The position numbers and the translations under genes were made by a program. Below the pieces are notes generated by a model. It did no database searches. It was not told where the DNA came from and saw only the letters and a list, made by a program, of their open reading frames with translations. 64,000 bases of DNA from Saccharomycopsis fibuligera x Saccharomycopsis cf. fibuligera (taxonomy: Eukaryota; Ascomycota; Saccharomycetes; Ascoideales; Saccharomycopsidaceae): the NCBI GenBank assembly GCA_001936135.1, contig CP012813.1, positions 682,001-746,000 of the forward strand, given 5' to 3'. Shown in pieces: positions 1-9,980 of this stretch (positions are counted from its first letter, which is position 1; every line of letters starts with the position of its first letter).

Positions 1-85
1 TCCAAATGAACACGAAATGTGAATATAAGCTAATGTGAATATGTGTTGAATATGGATGGAAATCTATATTACAAGATCAAACCAC

Positions 86-2812
86 TCAAGAACTAGCGCT
101 TCTGAAAGCATCGAGCTCGTATTGAGTGGGCCATGGCCACATCTCGGCAGAGTAATACTGCTCAAGAGGCACATAAGCATCACCTTGAACATCTCTTTCT
201 TCCTCGGTACTATTTTCATTGGCAATTCTGCTTTTGTAAACAGTCAAATGCTTTTGGCTATACTCTCTCAATCTATCAGCAGTCTGTATTGGAAGAAAAT
301 GAAGCAAGTGAAGAAGTAAGGATTTGGTAGGCACATACCTGATGGCCTCCCACCAGCTCATGATTTCTGTCAACTCATCCAAATAGTTGTATGCATATAG
401 GTTCTTCAAATAAGTAAGCCATAAAACTTCGTTGGGTTTGAGATAAGAAAAGGTGTTTTTAGAGTTTATTGTCTTCAAAGTCCATTGCTTAAATTCATAA
501 ATCCCTATTTGCACGGCATACTGATCTCCCCAGACAAGATCTTTGACTTTCAAAGGTGCTTCCAATAATGCTCTTATACAGCTGACATCCGGAATTGTCT
601 TATAAGCCCCGTTTTCCATCAAGAGCTTTTGATAAAATAAGTGCACTTTGTGAGGCTGAAGTTGAGATTCAAACAACAAGACTTGACCTATCAATGAGCG
701 CCCTGGCAGCTCAATAGAATTGAACATGTTTCTGACAAAAGTCAAAACATCAACGTTGCCTTGAGTCAATGATTCAATATTCTTGTACTTGTTTTTGTTA
801 CTGCTGATTGCAAACCTGTAAAGCTTCACTATTAAATTTTGCATAATTGAAGAGTTCATGAGCTTTTTGTTGTTCACAAATTTGATCAATTTAGCAATAA
901 TTTCAAAATCACTTAATTGTCTAATTAAAAGATTGACAATTCTGATATTGGTAAAATTTAAGTTGAAATTATACAAAAGTATTTTCTTCGCCAATAGAGC
1001 TGATCTGTTGGGGGTTAATAAGTTGAACTTGTCAATTTTTTCAACAAGAGCTCTCCATAAAATTGCTGAGCGGCTCATATCAAACTCCGAACTCGGAAAA
1101 TGCAGCGTAAATAAATGCTGTTTTGAAAAATCAAAAGATTGTGTAAAACTGTCAATGAGTTCAGCTTCATCTGCTGAAACTCTAAGCTTAACATAAAAAA
1201 ATTTCGCGATTAAACTTCTTATGACTTTGATGCTAATATTATTTTCTTGAAGTAACTTTGAAAATTGGTCCGTTTGATTTGGATCACACATAAGATCAAC
1301 AAATGGTACAAAAAACCTCAGCTCAGCTGACTTTAAAACCCTTGATGCTGCTTTATTGGATACGTATGATAACGAATTGATTAACGACAAGTTTCCTAGT
1401 ATGCTTAGCCAGTTCTGTAAATTTTTAACTTCGAGTCCAGACTCTTTTTTGGCAGAGTCGCTGAGTCCGATGACTTGTTTTTGACTGAACTTCTCTATCA
1501 TAAAATCTATGATTAGATTCTGCGCCTTTATTATGGTTAGATGATATAACTTGGGCCTGTTCAAGAGAGTGGCACCGTCTGACAAAGTCCACAATAACCA
1601 GTTTAACTGAAAAATTTGTATTGAATTTCTTTTGGACAAGCTCTTGTCAAAAACAGAATGTACTGAGTATGTGTTGAAATTATTCAAAAAGCTTATAACG
1701 CTAGAATCTATGGATGTGCTTGTACTATAAGGAAAATTTATAGTTTTGTATTGCGAAAGGTAAAATTTGATCAAAGAAACAATCTCTTCGCTATCATAAA
1801 TTTGACATTGTTCGAGGACGTGAAATATCAAGTAATATTGGTCAAGGGGGCTGAAAAGGTCAAAATAATTTTTAAAGATCTGAAGCACTAGCCTTAACTC
1901 GTACTGTGTGTTTGGAGTTCTGTAAGCAATATCCACTAAAATAAAATTGGGGGCGGTACTGTGGTCAACGATAGCTTTGCAAGCATCATTGATGCTTTTC
2001 GAGGAAATTGATAGCATCCACGCTTTTAAATCATCTAAATTATAGACACCAGCGTGATACTTTTTGTTGATAACACTGAAAACCTGAAGTAAGTCGCTGA
2101 TTCTTTTGCTGAGCACCGGATCAAGCAGTATTGTGACGTTTTGACGGCCATATTGATATAATTGACATAATTCTTGTACCTCATCAGAAAGGAAGACATT
2201 ATTATCACTGGGAAACAATGAGAGTAACCCAGTAACTTTCCCCTTTCGTACAGTCGAGGATATATTATCGAGCCTTTCCAACGCTATATTGCGGTCCATT
2301 TGATTGTTGGATACCATTAAACAATAATGAATGGTATACATTATACTATAGAAGACAACTTCTGTAAAGTTCGGTGATTTGAGATTCCATCGCACTGGCG
2401 CTTTTCCATTAGAAGAATTGATCTCTATATGACCCAGTCTTGACAAATTGTTTGTGTTTTGGTGTACTTCGTTCAAGAGCCCTATGATTTTGAATCTAAA
2501 GTTCTCAATGTCGTTTTCTTTGTGCCTGATGTTGTTAATAACTCTGTTTGTTTGACCCTGCTTTGATCTAGCGAGAATATTTTGTTCCATATATGGAAGA
2601 TCGTCCGGAGAGATTTTATTTCCCACTGTCTTTGTTAACTTGTGCTGATCAATTGATGGGTTTGAAGGTCGCTGTTTAACGTGTAGTGCTCTTTGATCCT
2701 GACAGACATTTCTTGTGAGTATTGTGGGCACTCTAGCTGTGAAGCATCGCTGTATCAAAGAAAGGCCAGTTCCCTGTGATATCTTAAAAAGCCTCCAGAG
2801 TCTAGAATTCAT
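86..2812 (-). CDS. Large uncharacterised protein, probably mitochondrial
   Basis: I do not recognise this 908-residue protein. It starts at an ATG at 2812. The first ~45 residues are rich in Arg, Ser and Thr with almost no acidic residues, which looks like a mitochondrial presequence. The rest is almost entirely predicted alpha-helical, rich in Leu, Ile, Asn, Ser and Lys, with no membrane segments. Near the C-terminus (about residues 790-870) come Trp- and Leu-rich helical blocks containing SWWEAIR. This style is typical of fungal mitochondrial RNA-binding or translation-activator proteins with degenerate PPR/helical repeats (the class of CCM1, PET309 and RMD9), but I cannot assign it to one. 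The C-terminus is Pro/Tyr/Trp-rich. The gene is divergent from RAD4 with 259 bp between the start codons, so the two may share a promoter. The coding call is certain from its length; the function is inference. Confidence 0.85.
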   Translation of the reverse strand: MNSRLWRLFKISQGTGLSLIQRCFTARVPTILTRNVCQDQRALHVKQRPSNPSIDQHKLTKTVGNKISPDDLPYMEQNILARSKQGQTNRVINNIRHKENDIENFRFKIIGLLNEVHQNTNNLSRLGHIEINSSNGKAPVRWNLKSPNFTEVVFYSIMYTIHYCLMVSNNQMDRNIALERLDNISSTVRKGKVTGLLSLFPSDNNVFLSDEVQELCQLYQYGRQNVTILLDPVLSKRISDLLQVFSVINKKYHAGVYNLDDLKAWMLSISSKSINDACKAIVDHSTAPNFILVDIAYRTPNTQYELRLVLQIFKNYFDLFSPLDQYYLIFHVLEQCQIYDSEEIVSLIKFYLSQYKTINFPYSTSTSIDSSVISFLNNFNTYSVHSVFDKSLSKRNSIQIFQLNWLLWTLSDGATLLNRPKLYHLTIIKAQNLIIDFMIEKFSQKQVIGLSDSAKKESGLEVKNLQNWLSILGNLSLINSLSYVSNKAASRVLKSAELRFFVPFVDLMCDPNQTDQFSKLLQENNISIKVIRSLIAKFFYVKLRVSADEAELIDSFTQSFDFSKQHLFTLHFPSSEFDMSRSAILWRALVEKIDKFNLLTPNRSALLAKKILLYNFNLNFTNIRIVNLLIRQLSDFEIIAKLIKFVNNKKLMNSSIMQNLIVKLYRFAISSNKNKYKNIESLTQGNVDVLTFVRNMFNSIELPGRSLIGQVLLFESQLQPHKVHLFYQKLLMENGAYKTIPDVSCIRALLEAPLKVKDLVWGDQYAVQIGIYEFKQWTLKTINSKNTFSYLKPNEVLWLTYLKNLYAYNYLDELTEIMSWWEAIRYVPTKSLLLHLLHFLPIQTADRLREYSQKHLTVYKSRIANENSTEEERDVQGDAYVPLEQYYSAEMWPWPTQYELDAFRSASS

Positions 2813-3071
2813 GCTAGATGCTATATTTCATTCATATTGGTTATAGAATTGGCATGGTGTTGTATTGAGCCCAGTGGTGTTTGAATCAATTCTCAAAAAA
2901 TTTTTATTTTTCTTCAATTTTATTTTTCGGGGCGCATATCGGGGAGATTTGATATTAGATTGGAAAGGACTGAAAATCATGGGAAAGCGGCATCTCATCT
3001 CGGATTCATTTGTCTTTTCTTTGCACTGCAACTCATACTCACCGAAGGTTTATCCATAGTCGTTTGCCTCC
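2813..3071. promoter_or_regulatory. Shared divergent promoter region of the uncharacterised gene and RAD4
   Basis: These 259 bp separate two divergent start codons. The stretch holds an A-run followed by T-runs near 2893-2920, a common nucleosome-depleting element in yeast promoters. No specific transcription-factor site is claimed. Confidence 0.5.
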
Positions 3072-6000
3072 ATGCCTGCTCAAAGTAAAAGACGAATTGA
3101 TAGTACTGGTCCAAGTTCCGGCAACAGGCAGTACTATGAACTTGTTAAAGACTATTTGGGCTCTGAGTCGTCACCCAATAGCCCCGGGTCGTTGAAGAAA
3201 CCCAGAAGAAACAAAAACCGCATTACGCCACTGCCATTGCTTGAAGAGAGCCGTAATATCAAAAAGAAAGTTCGAAACTCACAAGACCGTTATGCTAGCC
3301 AGAATAACGATGGTAGTAGTAGTAGAAAAGCTATAAATCTTGATAGTGAAGATGACATGAGAAGCTCATCGCCATCCGATACTACTAAAAGCAATGTCGC
3401 CTTCAATGAGAAGAGCAATCATAGAGATTCTCCGCAAAATTCACAATCCAAGCCTTCTATATACAATGTTTACAGTGATGGTGATAGCGATAACGACAGT
3501 GATGAAGAAAGTGATGAAGATTTTGATGAAGATGAATTTGAGGATGTTGAAATAAGGCCAGTGTCCGAGCCCTTAACCCCGACGTCCTATAACGAGAATG
3601 ATACTATTGCTGTGACTATCAAAGCCAAGCCAAAGTCTAAAAAGAACAAACCACGATCCCAAGTAATTAGCAAAGAAGAACGTACAAAACGTAGAATCAT
3701 TCATATGATGCATATTGTGTCTATGATATATTACGGCAAAGTTCGCAACAACTGGATCAACAACCGTCAAATTCAACTTTTGTACTTCTCTATTGCTCCT
3801 AAAAAAATCTACCAAGAACTACATCCCAGTATTAAAAACAAAGAAATGACAAATGCCATAAAATCGAGATACTTTTTGGATGGACTTCGACATCTTATGG
3901 AATTTTGGATTAAAAAGTTTCAAATTATTTCGCCTACGGGGATTTTCAAGTTATCCTGGGATGAGATTGAAAACAAAGAGAAACTGAAAATTCTCAAAAA
4001 ATTTACTGAACGTATGAATAAGAAAATATTTATGTATGGCTTGTCAAACTTTTCTGGAAATCGTGATTTGGGAGCTCAAGGATTTGTTGCACTATTAAGA
4101 AGTTTACAAGTTCGCGCTCGGCTCATTTATAGCTTGCAACCGCCGGATTTCACTATTGCTACACCAAGCATTGATAATAATGAGACTACAGATGACCATG
4201 ATGATGAATCTGAATCAGCTACGGATAGGAATAAAAAGAAGAGCCGAACAAAACGATCTAACCTTACCAACATCCCTAAATTCACTGCCTCCAATAGCAA
4301 TTCCAAATCAGTGTTACATAAGATTATTCACAGCCACAACAGGAACGTGAATGTGCATGAACAGAATAATTATCACTTGGAAAAGCTTTTGAAGCAAAAT
4401 CCGCATTTGTCACCATACCCTGTGTTTTGGGCTGAAGCATGGAATCCATATTCCAAAAAATGGATAACTATCGACGCTATCAATTTTCGTATTTTGGAAG
4501 ATATCCAAAGGATCTCTAAGTTGGAACCGCCAATGAGTGATGAAAGAAATGCCCTTTTATATGCGATAGCCTTTGATAAAAAGAACAATCTTAAAGACGT
4601 GACGCGGCGATATGCAAATTATTACAATTCCAAAACAAGAAAGAAAAGAATAACAAGAGATAACAAAGGCTATAAATGGTACAGTGAAGTAATCCGATCA
4701 ATGTCACAGAATAAAGAAGCTAAACTAACTGATATTGATCTTTTAGAGGATGAATATTTTACACAGCGAAATATCAAAGAAGGTATGCCTACGAGTATTG
4801 GTGATTTTAGAAATCATCCGGTATATGTACTCGAATCCCAATTGAGGTCTAATGAAATTCTCTATCCACGAGAAGTGTGCGGTTATGTGCGACAAAAGAC
4901 AAATTCCAAACATGCTGTTTCAATACCCGTTTACAGTAGAGAAAACGTTCAAGAGTTGAGATCCGCTAGAGGTTGGTTTCATAAAGGCAGAGTGTTGAAA
5001 ATTGGACAAAGAGCGCTCAGGATCAAGCGAAAAAAGACAAGCAAGAATGCATTTAGCCAGTTTAACTACAAGAAGAAAGAAGACGAAGAACAAGATAAAG
5101 CTAAATTGGATGATAAATATGATGATGATGATGATGATGATGATGAAAATAATGTCAAGCTCTACGCTGAATTTCAAACAGAGAATTATGTTCCTGAACC
5201 TATCAAAAATGGTAAAGTTCCAAAGAATGCTTTTGGAAATGTTGACGTGTATACAGACTCAATGGTTCCAAAAGGAGGCGTCTTAATCACAAGCAAATTT
5301 GCTGCTCAAGCAGCCAAATTAATTGGTATTGATTATTCACCAGCGGTAGTAGGGTTCAGCTTTGGCTACAAAAGTAGTTCGAAACCGAAAATTGGTGGTG
5401 TTGTGGTGGCGAAAGAGTTTGAAGAAGCAGTCAATTTAGTTAATGACCATTTGGAAGAGGATGATGTTGAACGTCAAAGAAAACAAACTGCCGCTAGAGC
5501 TATTAAGGCGTGGAAGTTAGTGTTAGCCAAACTCCGGATTGTCGAAAGATTGGAGCGTATACACGGTGAAGTTATTGAGGAAGATCAGTATGATATTAAT
5601 CTTTCCAGCGATGATGATAATGTCAATGAGATTACAAATAACGCTCTGGTAACTCAAGAGGAAAATGAGGATGATGATCTTGTTGATACTGACGTTTATG
5701 GCGGCGGTGGGTTTTTACCAACCGATATGGATCAGGAACTGTTAAGACAAAAGGATGCTGAAAAATTGCAAGAAAAAAGAAAGAAGCGAATTGTTGAAAG
5801 TGATGATGAATTGAATCTGCTGGCTAACGAATATGATTTTAATACCGAAATGTCCCAGAATGAAGACGACGGGTTTTCTGACCCAAATTTCAATCAAGGT
5901 AACATTTATGAAGAAGATTATGGTACGAACGGCGGAAATGACACTGCAAGGGAAAATTTTAAGGGCGGTTTTTTTTTAGAAAACCCTACAGAGGGCCATG

Positions 6001-6428
6001 AAGAAAAGAATGAATTTCAGAATGACATACATGAAGATGGTGATGAAGGCTTTGGTGGAGGATTTCTACTAGAAGACCCAGAGGGAAGTGATAACGAGCA
6101 GCATAGTGAAACTGAAAAAACAAATTATTTTGAAGGTAAACTTACAGTACCACAGCATAGCAAAAGTGCCGAAGATGTTGACCAATATGGCGATGATTTT
6201 GTCTACGATCCCAATGCAGAGGAAGTCAATGAATTAAAAGGTAAACAGAAGTTGGGCATTTCCCAAAGTAATATCAAGGAACTTTCTTTAAGCGATGCAG
6301 AGTTGTATGAAGAACAGTTTGGCTCACAGATACTGGACAAGGATTCTTTTAAAGGCGATGATTCAAAATATGGTGATGCTAAAATGGATGACGGAGAGTA
6401 CGATTTTGTGTATAGTGACTCAGAGTGA
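3072..6428 (+). CDS. RAD4: Rad4/XPC family DNA damage recognition protein
   Basis: This is the DNA-lesion sensor of global genome nucleotide excision repair; it works in the nucleus with Rad23. After an acidic, serine-rich N-terminal region of about 190 residues comes the transglutaminase-like fold (helices around residues 205-360 with LRSLQVRARLIYSLQP, then FWAEAWNPYSKKWITIDAIN at about 450-471). BHD1 follows (about 560-615, with RNIKEGMPTSIGDFRNHP), then BHD2 (to about 680, with GWFHKGRVLK). BHD3 (about 696-800, with NAFGNVDVYTDSMVPKGG) comes after a poly-Asp insert. At 1118 residues it is much longer than the 754 of S. cerevisiae Rad4; the extra length is mostly an acidic C-terminal tail of about 300 residues. 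In the family this end contacts TFIIH. The tail carries three Gly-Gly-Gly-Phe-type motifs (see findings). The first ATG is used; it lies 259 bp from the divergent upstream gene. Confidence 0.97.
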   Translation: MPAQSKRRIDSTGPSSGNRQYYELVKDYLGSESSPNSPGSLKKPRRNKNRITPLPLLEESRNIKKKVRNSQDRYASQNNDGSSSRKAINLDSEDDMRSSSPSDTTKSNVAFNEKSNHRDSPQNSQSKPSIYNVYSDGDSDNDSDEESDEDFDEDEFEDVEIRPVSEPLTPTSYNENDTIAVTIKAKPKSKKNKPRSQVISKEERTKRRIIHMMHIVSMIYYGKVRNNWINNRQIQLLYFSIAPKKIYQELHPSIKNKEMTNAIKSRYFLDGLRHLMEFWIKKFQIISPTGIFKLSWDEIENKEKLKILKKFTERMNKKIFMYGLSNFSGNRDLGAQGFVALLRSLQVRARLIYSLQPPDFTIATPSIDNNETTDDHDDESESATDRNKKKSRTKRSNLTNIPKFTASNSNSKSVLHKIIHSHNRNVNVHEQNNYHLEKLLKQNPHLSPYPVFWAEAWNPYSKKWITIDAINFRILEDIQRISKLEPPMSDERNALLYAIAFDKKNNLKDVTRRYANYYNSKTRKKRITRDNKGYKWYSEVIRSMSQNKEAKLTDIDLLEDEYFTQRNIKEGMPTSIGDFRNHPVYVLESQLRSNEILYPREVCGYVRQKTNSKHAVSIPVYSRENVQELRSARGWFHKGRVLKIGQRALRIKRKKTSKNAFSQFNYKKKEDEEQDKAKLDDKYDDDDDDDDENNVKLYAEFQTENYVPEPIKNGKVPKNAFGNVDVYTDSMVPKGGVLITSKFAAQAAKLIGIDYSPAVVGFSFGYKSSSKPKIGGVVVAKEFEEAVNLVNDHLEEDDVERQRKQTAARAIKAWKLVLAKLRIVERLERIHGEVIEEDQYDINLSSDDDNVNEITNNALVTQEENEDDDLVDTDVYGGGGFLPTDMDQELLRQKDAEKLQEKRKKRIVESDDELNLLANEYDFNTEMSQNEDDGFSDPNFNQGNIYEEDYGTNGGNDTARENFKGGFFLENPTEGHEEKNEFQNDIHEDGDEGFGGGFLLEDPEGSDNEQHSETEKTNYFEGKLTVPQHSKSAEDVDQYGDDFVYDPNAEEVNELKGKQKLGISQSNIKELSLSDAELYEEQFGSQILDKDSFKGDDSKYGDAKMDDGEYDFVYSDSE

Positions 6429-6767
6429 GCCAAATGGTAAAGATAGATATAAAGATAATTCTCAAGAACATTCTTCTCCGATATAGTTTAATAATACCAA
6501 AGGATATACATAGATTCTTTCACAACCAATAATGTTGGAGACATTTGTCATGCTGCAGACTGCGCGATGCTACCAGCATCAACTGAGCACGTGCCTTACA
6601 TATCTTAACTATGATTATGCTTATGTAATATCTGCTTATTTTTTTTCTCTTAATCTTGCTTTGTATATGCAACCAAAAGCCTCGAATGGGATGAGCTTAG
6701 AAAATAAATTTATGTGGATCATGTTGTTGAAATGGTATAATTAGTAGCCATATTATCAGTTATAACA
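6429..6767. other. Intergenic, RAD4 to NDUFAF6-like
   Basis: This 339 bp gap joins two genes in tandem. It must hold the RAD4 3' end and the promoter of the next gene. A T-rich block lies at about 6638-6652. I see no other gene or structure. Confidence 0.6.
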
Positions 6768-8003
6768 ATGTTACTTGCTCGCCATAGTCTATCGTCGCAA
6801 TTATCATATAAGTTTGTCGCTGGTCAAGCAGCATCAGCAGCAGCAGCCATAACACCAACCCGTTCAGCCGTAGCGCCAGCATCTGTCAGCCACCAACATT
6901 ACTATAACTTGCACAGTAAAAGATTTCTTAGTGGATACGAATACGATGAACAATTACAATCAGCTCGAGTTAACGTCAAAAGTGCATTAGAAAAATACGA
7001 CCGATCTTCATTCATTCTCAGTGCTTATGTTCCAGAACCTGCCAGAGATGCGTTTTTGGCCATCAAGGCTTTTAATGTGGAGATATCCAAAATTAATACC
7101 AGAAATAACTTTGTCAATATGGGCGGTATAACTTCGGTGGATTTAAAATTCAAATTTTGGTCAGATTTTTTAGCTAAAGTGTTTCGTAACCCATACAATA
7201 ATGATAAAATTACTGAGCCATCGATGTTCTTGCTTAGAGATGCTTTAAGAAACGAATTAACTTTGAATATCGATTATTTCAACACATATCTTAATTCCAA
7301 AAAGTATTTTTTGCAAAACTCGAATTTCCAGGACACTGATAGCATCTGTTCTTATGGTGAAGGCACTAATTCCCAATTAATTTACTTGCAACAGGCATTA
7401 CTTTTATCACCAAGCATTTCACCTTCCGCCATCAGCTTACTTGAAGAATCCACTTATTTGCAAAATTTGGTATCCGATATAGCAGCACACATTGGCCAAG
7501 CAAATGCCATTGCTTCAAACTTGCTTTCGTTGAAATATTATGCTAAACAAGAACAAATAGTTTTACCAGTTGATGTGATGGCAGAACAGGAATTGTCTCA
7601 GGACTCTCTCATTGGCTACATTAATGACCAAGGCAAACCTGATTTCCAAAAAAATATTGAACTTGAGGAAAAGTTGAAAAATGTGATTTTTACAGTATCA
7701 ACAAGAGCGAATGATCATCTTTTGACTAGCAGATACAAGTTGGATAAAGCTAAAGAAGAAATTCAAAAAATCGTCAACCAAACAGATAACGACCTTATTC
7801 AAAAATATTCAAAAAGTTGGAAGAAAGGAGTGCCTGATGTTATATTTGTCCCGTTCATGAATTCCATACCGGCGGAAATTTTTATTAATAATTTGCAAAA
7901 GAAAGATTTTAATATTTTAGATGCCACTTTAACTAATAGTAATTGGAATCGTTGGAAAATTGTATGGAAGTCGTTTTACAATTATCACCAAAGACTTATT
8001 TGA
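6768..8003 (+). CDS. NDUFAF6-like mitochondrial complex I assembly factor (squalene/phytoene synthase fold)
   Basis: The 411-residue protein begins with an Arg/Ser/Ala-rich mitochondrial presequence (about 55 residues, nearly free of acidic residues). The rest matches the squalene/phytoene-synthase-like family of NDUFAF6. The opening helices (SARVNVKSALEKYDRSSFIL, then YVPEPARDAFLAIKAFNVEI) are typical, followed by KFKFWSDFLAKVF and a helix around 240-255 with IAAHIGQANAIASNLLSLKY. The aspartate-rich catalytic motifs of true prenyl synthases are not evident, as expected for an assembly factor. The family acts in the mitochondrial matrix in early assembly of the ND1 part of NADH:ubiquinone oxidoreductase. 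Its presence implies that this yeast keeps complex I, as CTG-clade species do and Saccharomyces does not. The gene sits between RAD4 and SPT2, which are direct neighbours in S. cerevisiae. Confidence 0.85.
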   Translation: MLLARHSLSSQLSYKFVAGQAASAAAAITPTRSAVAPASVSHQHYYNLHSKRFLSGYEYDEQLQSARVNVKSALEKYDRSSFILSAYVPEPARDAFLAIKAFNVEISKINTRNNFVNMGGITSVDLKFKFWSDFLAKVFRNPYNNDKITEPSMFLLRDALRNELTLNIDYFNTYLNSKKYFLQNSNFQDTDSICSYGEGTNSQLIYLQQALLLSPSISPSAISLLEESTYLQNLVSDIAAHIGQANAIASNLLSLKYYAKQEQIVLPVDVMAEQELSQDSLIGYINDQGKPDFQKNIELEEKLKNVIFTVSTRANDHLLTSRYKLDKAKEEIQKIVNQTDNDLIQKYSKSWKKGVPDVIFVPFMNSIPAEIFINNLQKKDFNILDATLTNSNWNRWKIVWKSFYNYHQRLI

Positions 8004-8681
8004 AAGAAGCAAATTGGTAATTTCATGTACATACGCATATAGTTTCATTGGTATAATGTAAATTAGCCTTTCGCAAAATGGCAGTAATTCAAACCTATAC
8101 CAGGTTGATACTTTATATTTGTCGACGAGTATCTTAATATGACGAGATATAGCGGATTCAAAAGAATGAACTTCTTTCTTTTCGATTGAAAATAAAAATC
8201 ACTCTCATAGCTACGATTGGAAAATTCATAAATATTATATTCTGAGAAGCGATGGTATTTTTCAATTTTTATTGCATCCCGGGGTTAAAGAGCAAATCTT
8301 TTTGTTTTTATTAATATAGGCTTATTAGTCTATTTTGCTGCTTTTGATGTATGATTGTTCGGTTTGTTTCTTTTTTTTTTTTTTTTTTTTTTTTTGCTGC
8401 TGTAGTTTTGAAAACTAGAAACAGAAATATCAGATTGAAATTTTTCTAGGTATGGTGCCGCTGCAAAATTAATAATTTTATATACTTTTTCAATATGACA
8501 GTATGATATTTTTTTCTTTTTGAAAAAAATAATGATAACTTATGAATTGAAAGGCGTACGTATGCTATAAGAAGAATGAACAGGAAAAGAGTTTCATGCA
8601 AAATGAGTTCTATACGCCAAGTAAATATAAAATGAAAATCGAAAATTAACAGAAACTTTTCGGGTTCTTTAGTAAGATCCA
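8004..8681. other. Convergent intergenic region with a 25 bp T-tract
   Basis: The 3' ends of the NDUFAF6-like gene and SPT2 converge here over 678 bp. An uninterrupted run of 25 T lies at 8371-8395, preceded by more T-rich sequence. The rest is AT-rich. Open frames here are short and have no recognisable protein. Confidence 0.6.
8371..8395 (+). repeat. T25 homopolymer
   Basis: Uninterrupted run of 25 T in the NDUFAF6-like/SPT2 convergent region. Confidence 0.95.
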
Positions 8682-9980
8682 TTATCTTCTTTGCCTTTTC
8701 AAACGCTCTTGTTTTTCTCTGAGTAATCTTCTTTCAAGTTCCTTTTCTCGTTTTTCTTCCAATGCAGCTAATCTAGCAGAAGCTTCTTCTTCTTCCAACA
8801 CATCTACACCAGTGGCCTCCATGTCACTCTCATCATCGTCATCATCATAGTATGTTCTTCTTTTTCCTTTATTAAACATTGCCCAAATTTCATCACGGTC
8901 ATATCCCGGATCTCTTTCTCCACGACCGTAATCCTCTTCTTCTTCATCATCAACAATGAAGTCATCATCATAATCATCTTCGTCATCATAATCATTGTAG
9001 CCCCTATTGCTGCGTTTCTTTTGGGTTTCTTGAAGTTTTCTTTTCTGTTCTAACTTCTTTTTCAACCTTTCAGAAGGACCTGCAAGTCTCAAAGGTGCTG
9101 CTGGTTTTAATTTTGGAGCAGGTTCAGGTATATGACGTCTGGTAATGTCAAACTTACCGTTCCGACTTTCAGCACGCAAAGGTTTTCCTGGAAGTGATTG
9201 CCTAGCATTACGACCAAAAGAACTAGACCCAGAAGGAACGCCAGCGCCGGAAGAAGTGCGATTTTTTATACTACTCAGCGACGTTGCTGGTGATGGCTTT
9301 TTCATTTGTCTCGAGGCAGCAGTCTTTGACTTTGTCGGTTCAGGGTCTGGAGTCTTCGAATTATTTCTCGAGTTTATATTTATTGTAATGTTTTTGCCAT
9401 CAACTTTTGCTGCTTCCTTCATTAATTCATTAAATTTGAGCTTCTTTTTGGTTTCACCAAAAGGTGTAGATTCCTGTGACTCCAGTTGCGTCCTCGTTCC
9501 CCTACTGCCTGCTCTCGGATGTGACTGTCTTGGTTTTTTGCTAGTTGCTCCACTATTCGATGATGATGATGAGTGTGATGAATTTTTCGATGCTGTCGTT
9601 GACTTCTTTTTAGCATCAGGATCAATACCTCTGCTAATTTGTCTTTGTCTCTTTTGTTCTTCCTTCTTTCTTAATTCTGCCTCCTTTTCAGCTTGTCTAG
9701 CTGCCTTTAGTCTCGCTACAGCCGGATCGATGTGAGTTGTTGATGGTGTCGTAGCATATTTTTCTCTTGCCAGTTGACTTCTAATGTTGGATTTGGAAGT
9801 TTGCGACAGCTGCTGTGATCTTCCATTAATATTCACGTTTGCCTGAGTCTTGTTTCTGATGGCAGTGTTGCCCCGCGCAGTGATTGAAGAGCCGGTATTG
9901 GTTGCTCTGACATTATTGACGTCAGAATTCTGTGGTTTTTTGTCGCCGGATTTAATCTGTGATAACAAAGAACTAAACAT
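8682..9980 (-). CDS. SPT2: SPT2-domain chromatin protein / histone chaperone
   Basis: Spt2 binds histones H3-H4 and DNA and helps maintain nucleosomes during transcription. This 432-residue protein is highly charged. It starts MFSSLLSQIKSGD, then has a long Ser/Thr/Lys/Arg-rich disordered region, including a basic Lys/Arg/Gln coiled stretch at about 90-115. It ends in the diagnostic C-terminal SPT2 domain: an acidic run (about 325-355), then RDEIWAMFNKGKRRTYY, another acidic patch, and a terminal Glu/Arg/Lys helix with ERRLLREKQERLKRQRR. S. cerevisiae Spt2 is 333 residues; the extra length is in the low-complexity middle. It is convergent with the NDUFAF6-like gene. Confidence 0.95.
   Translation of the reverse strand: MFSSLLSQIKSGDKKPQNSDVNNVRATNTGSSITARGNTAIRNKTQANVNINGRSQQLSQTSKSNIRSQLAREKYATTPSTTHIDPAVARLKAARQAEKEAELRKKEEQKRQRQISRGIDPDAKKKSTTASKNSSHSSSSSNSGATSKKPRQSHPRAGSRGTRTQLESQESTPFGETKKKLKFNELMKEAAKVDGKNITININSRNNSKTPDPEPTKSKTAASRQMKKPSPATSLSSIKNRTSSGAGVPSGSSSFGRNARQSLPGKPLRAESRNGKFDITRRHIPEPAPKLKPAAPLRLAGPSERLKKKLEQKRKLQETQKKRSNRGYNDYDDEDDYDDDFIVDDEEEEDYGRGERDPGYDRDEIWAMFNKGKRRTYYDDDDDESDMEATGVDVLEEEEASARLAALEEKREKELERRLLREKQERLKRQRR

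Noticed and set aside
284-338. Possible 55 nt intron in the 3' part of the uncharacterised gene (GTATGT...CAG on the minus strand)
   Set aside because: Removing it shifts the frame and stops after a few codons, losing about 80 residues of helical, coding-like C-terminus. No TACTAAC-type branch site is present. The unspliced frame is the better model.
2865-3059. Short + strand frame upstream of RAD4
   Set aside because: Runs through the divergent promoter, is Phe/Lys-rich and has no family.
9145-9735. Long + strand frame opposite SPT2 (196 codons)
   Set aside because: Antisense shadow of a biased, charged gene; the reverse complement of Asp/Lys/Ser-rich codons stays open. SPT2 has the family signature.
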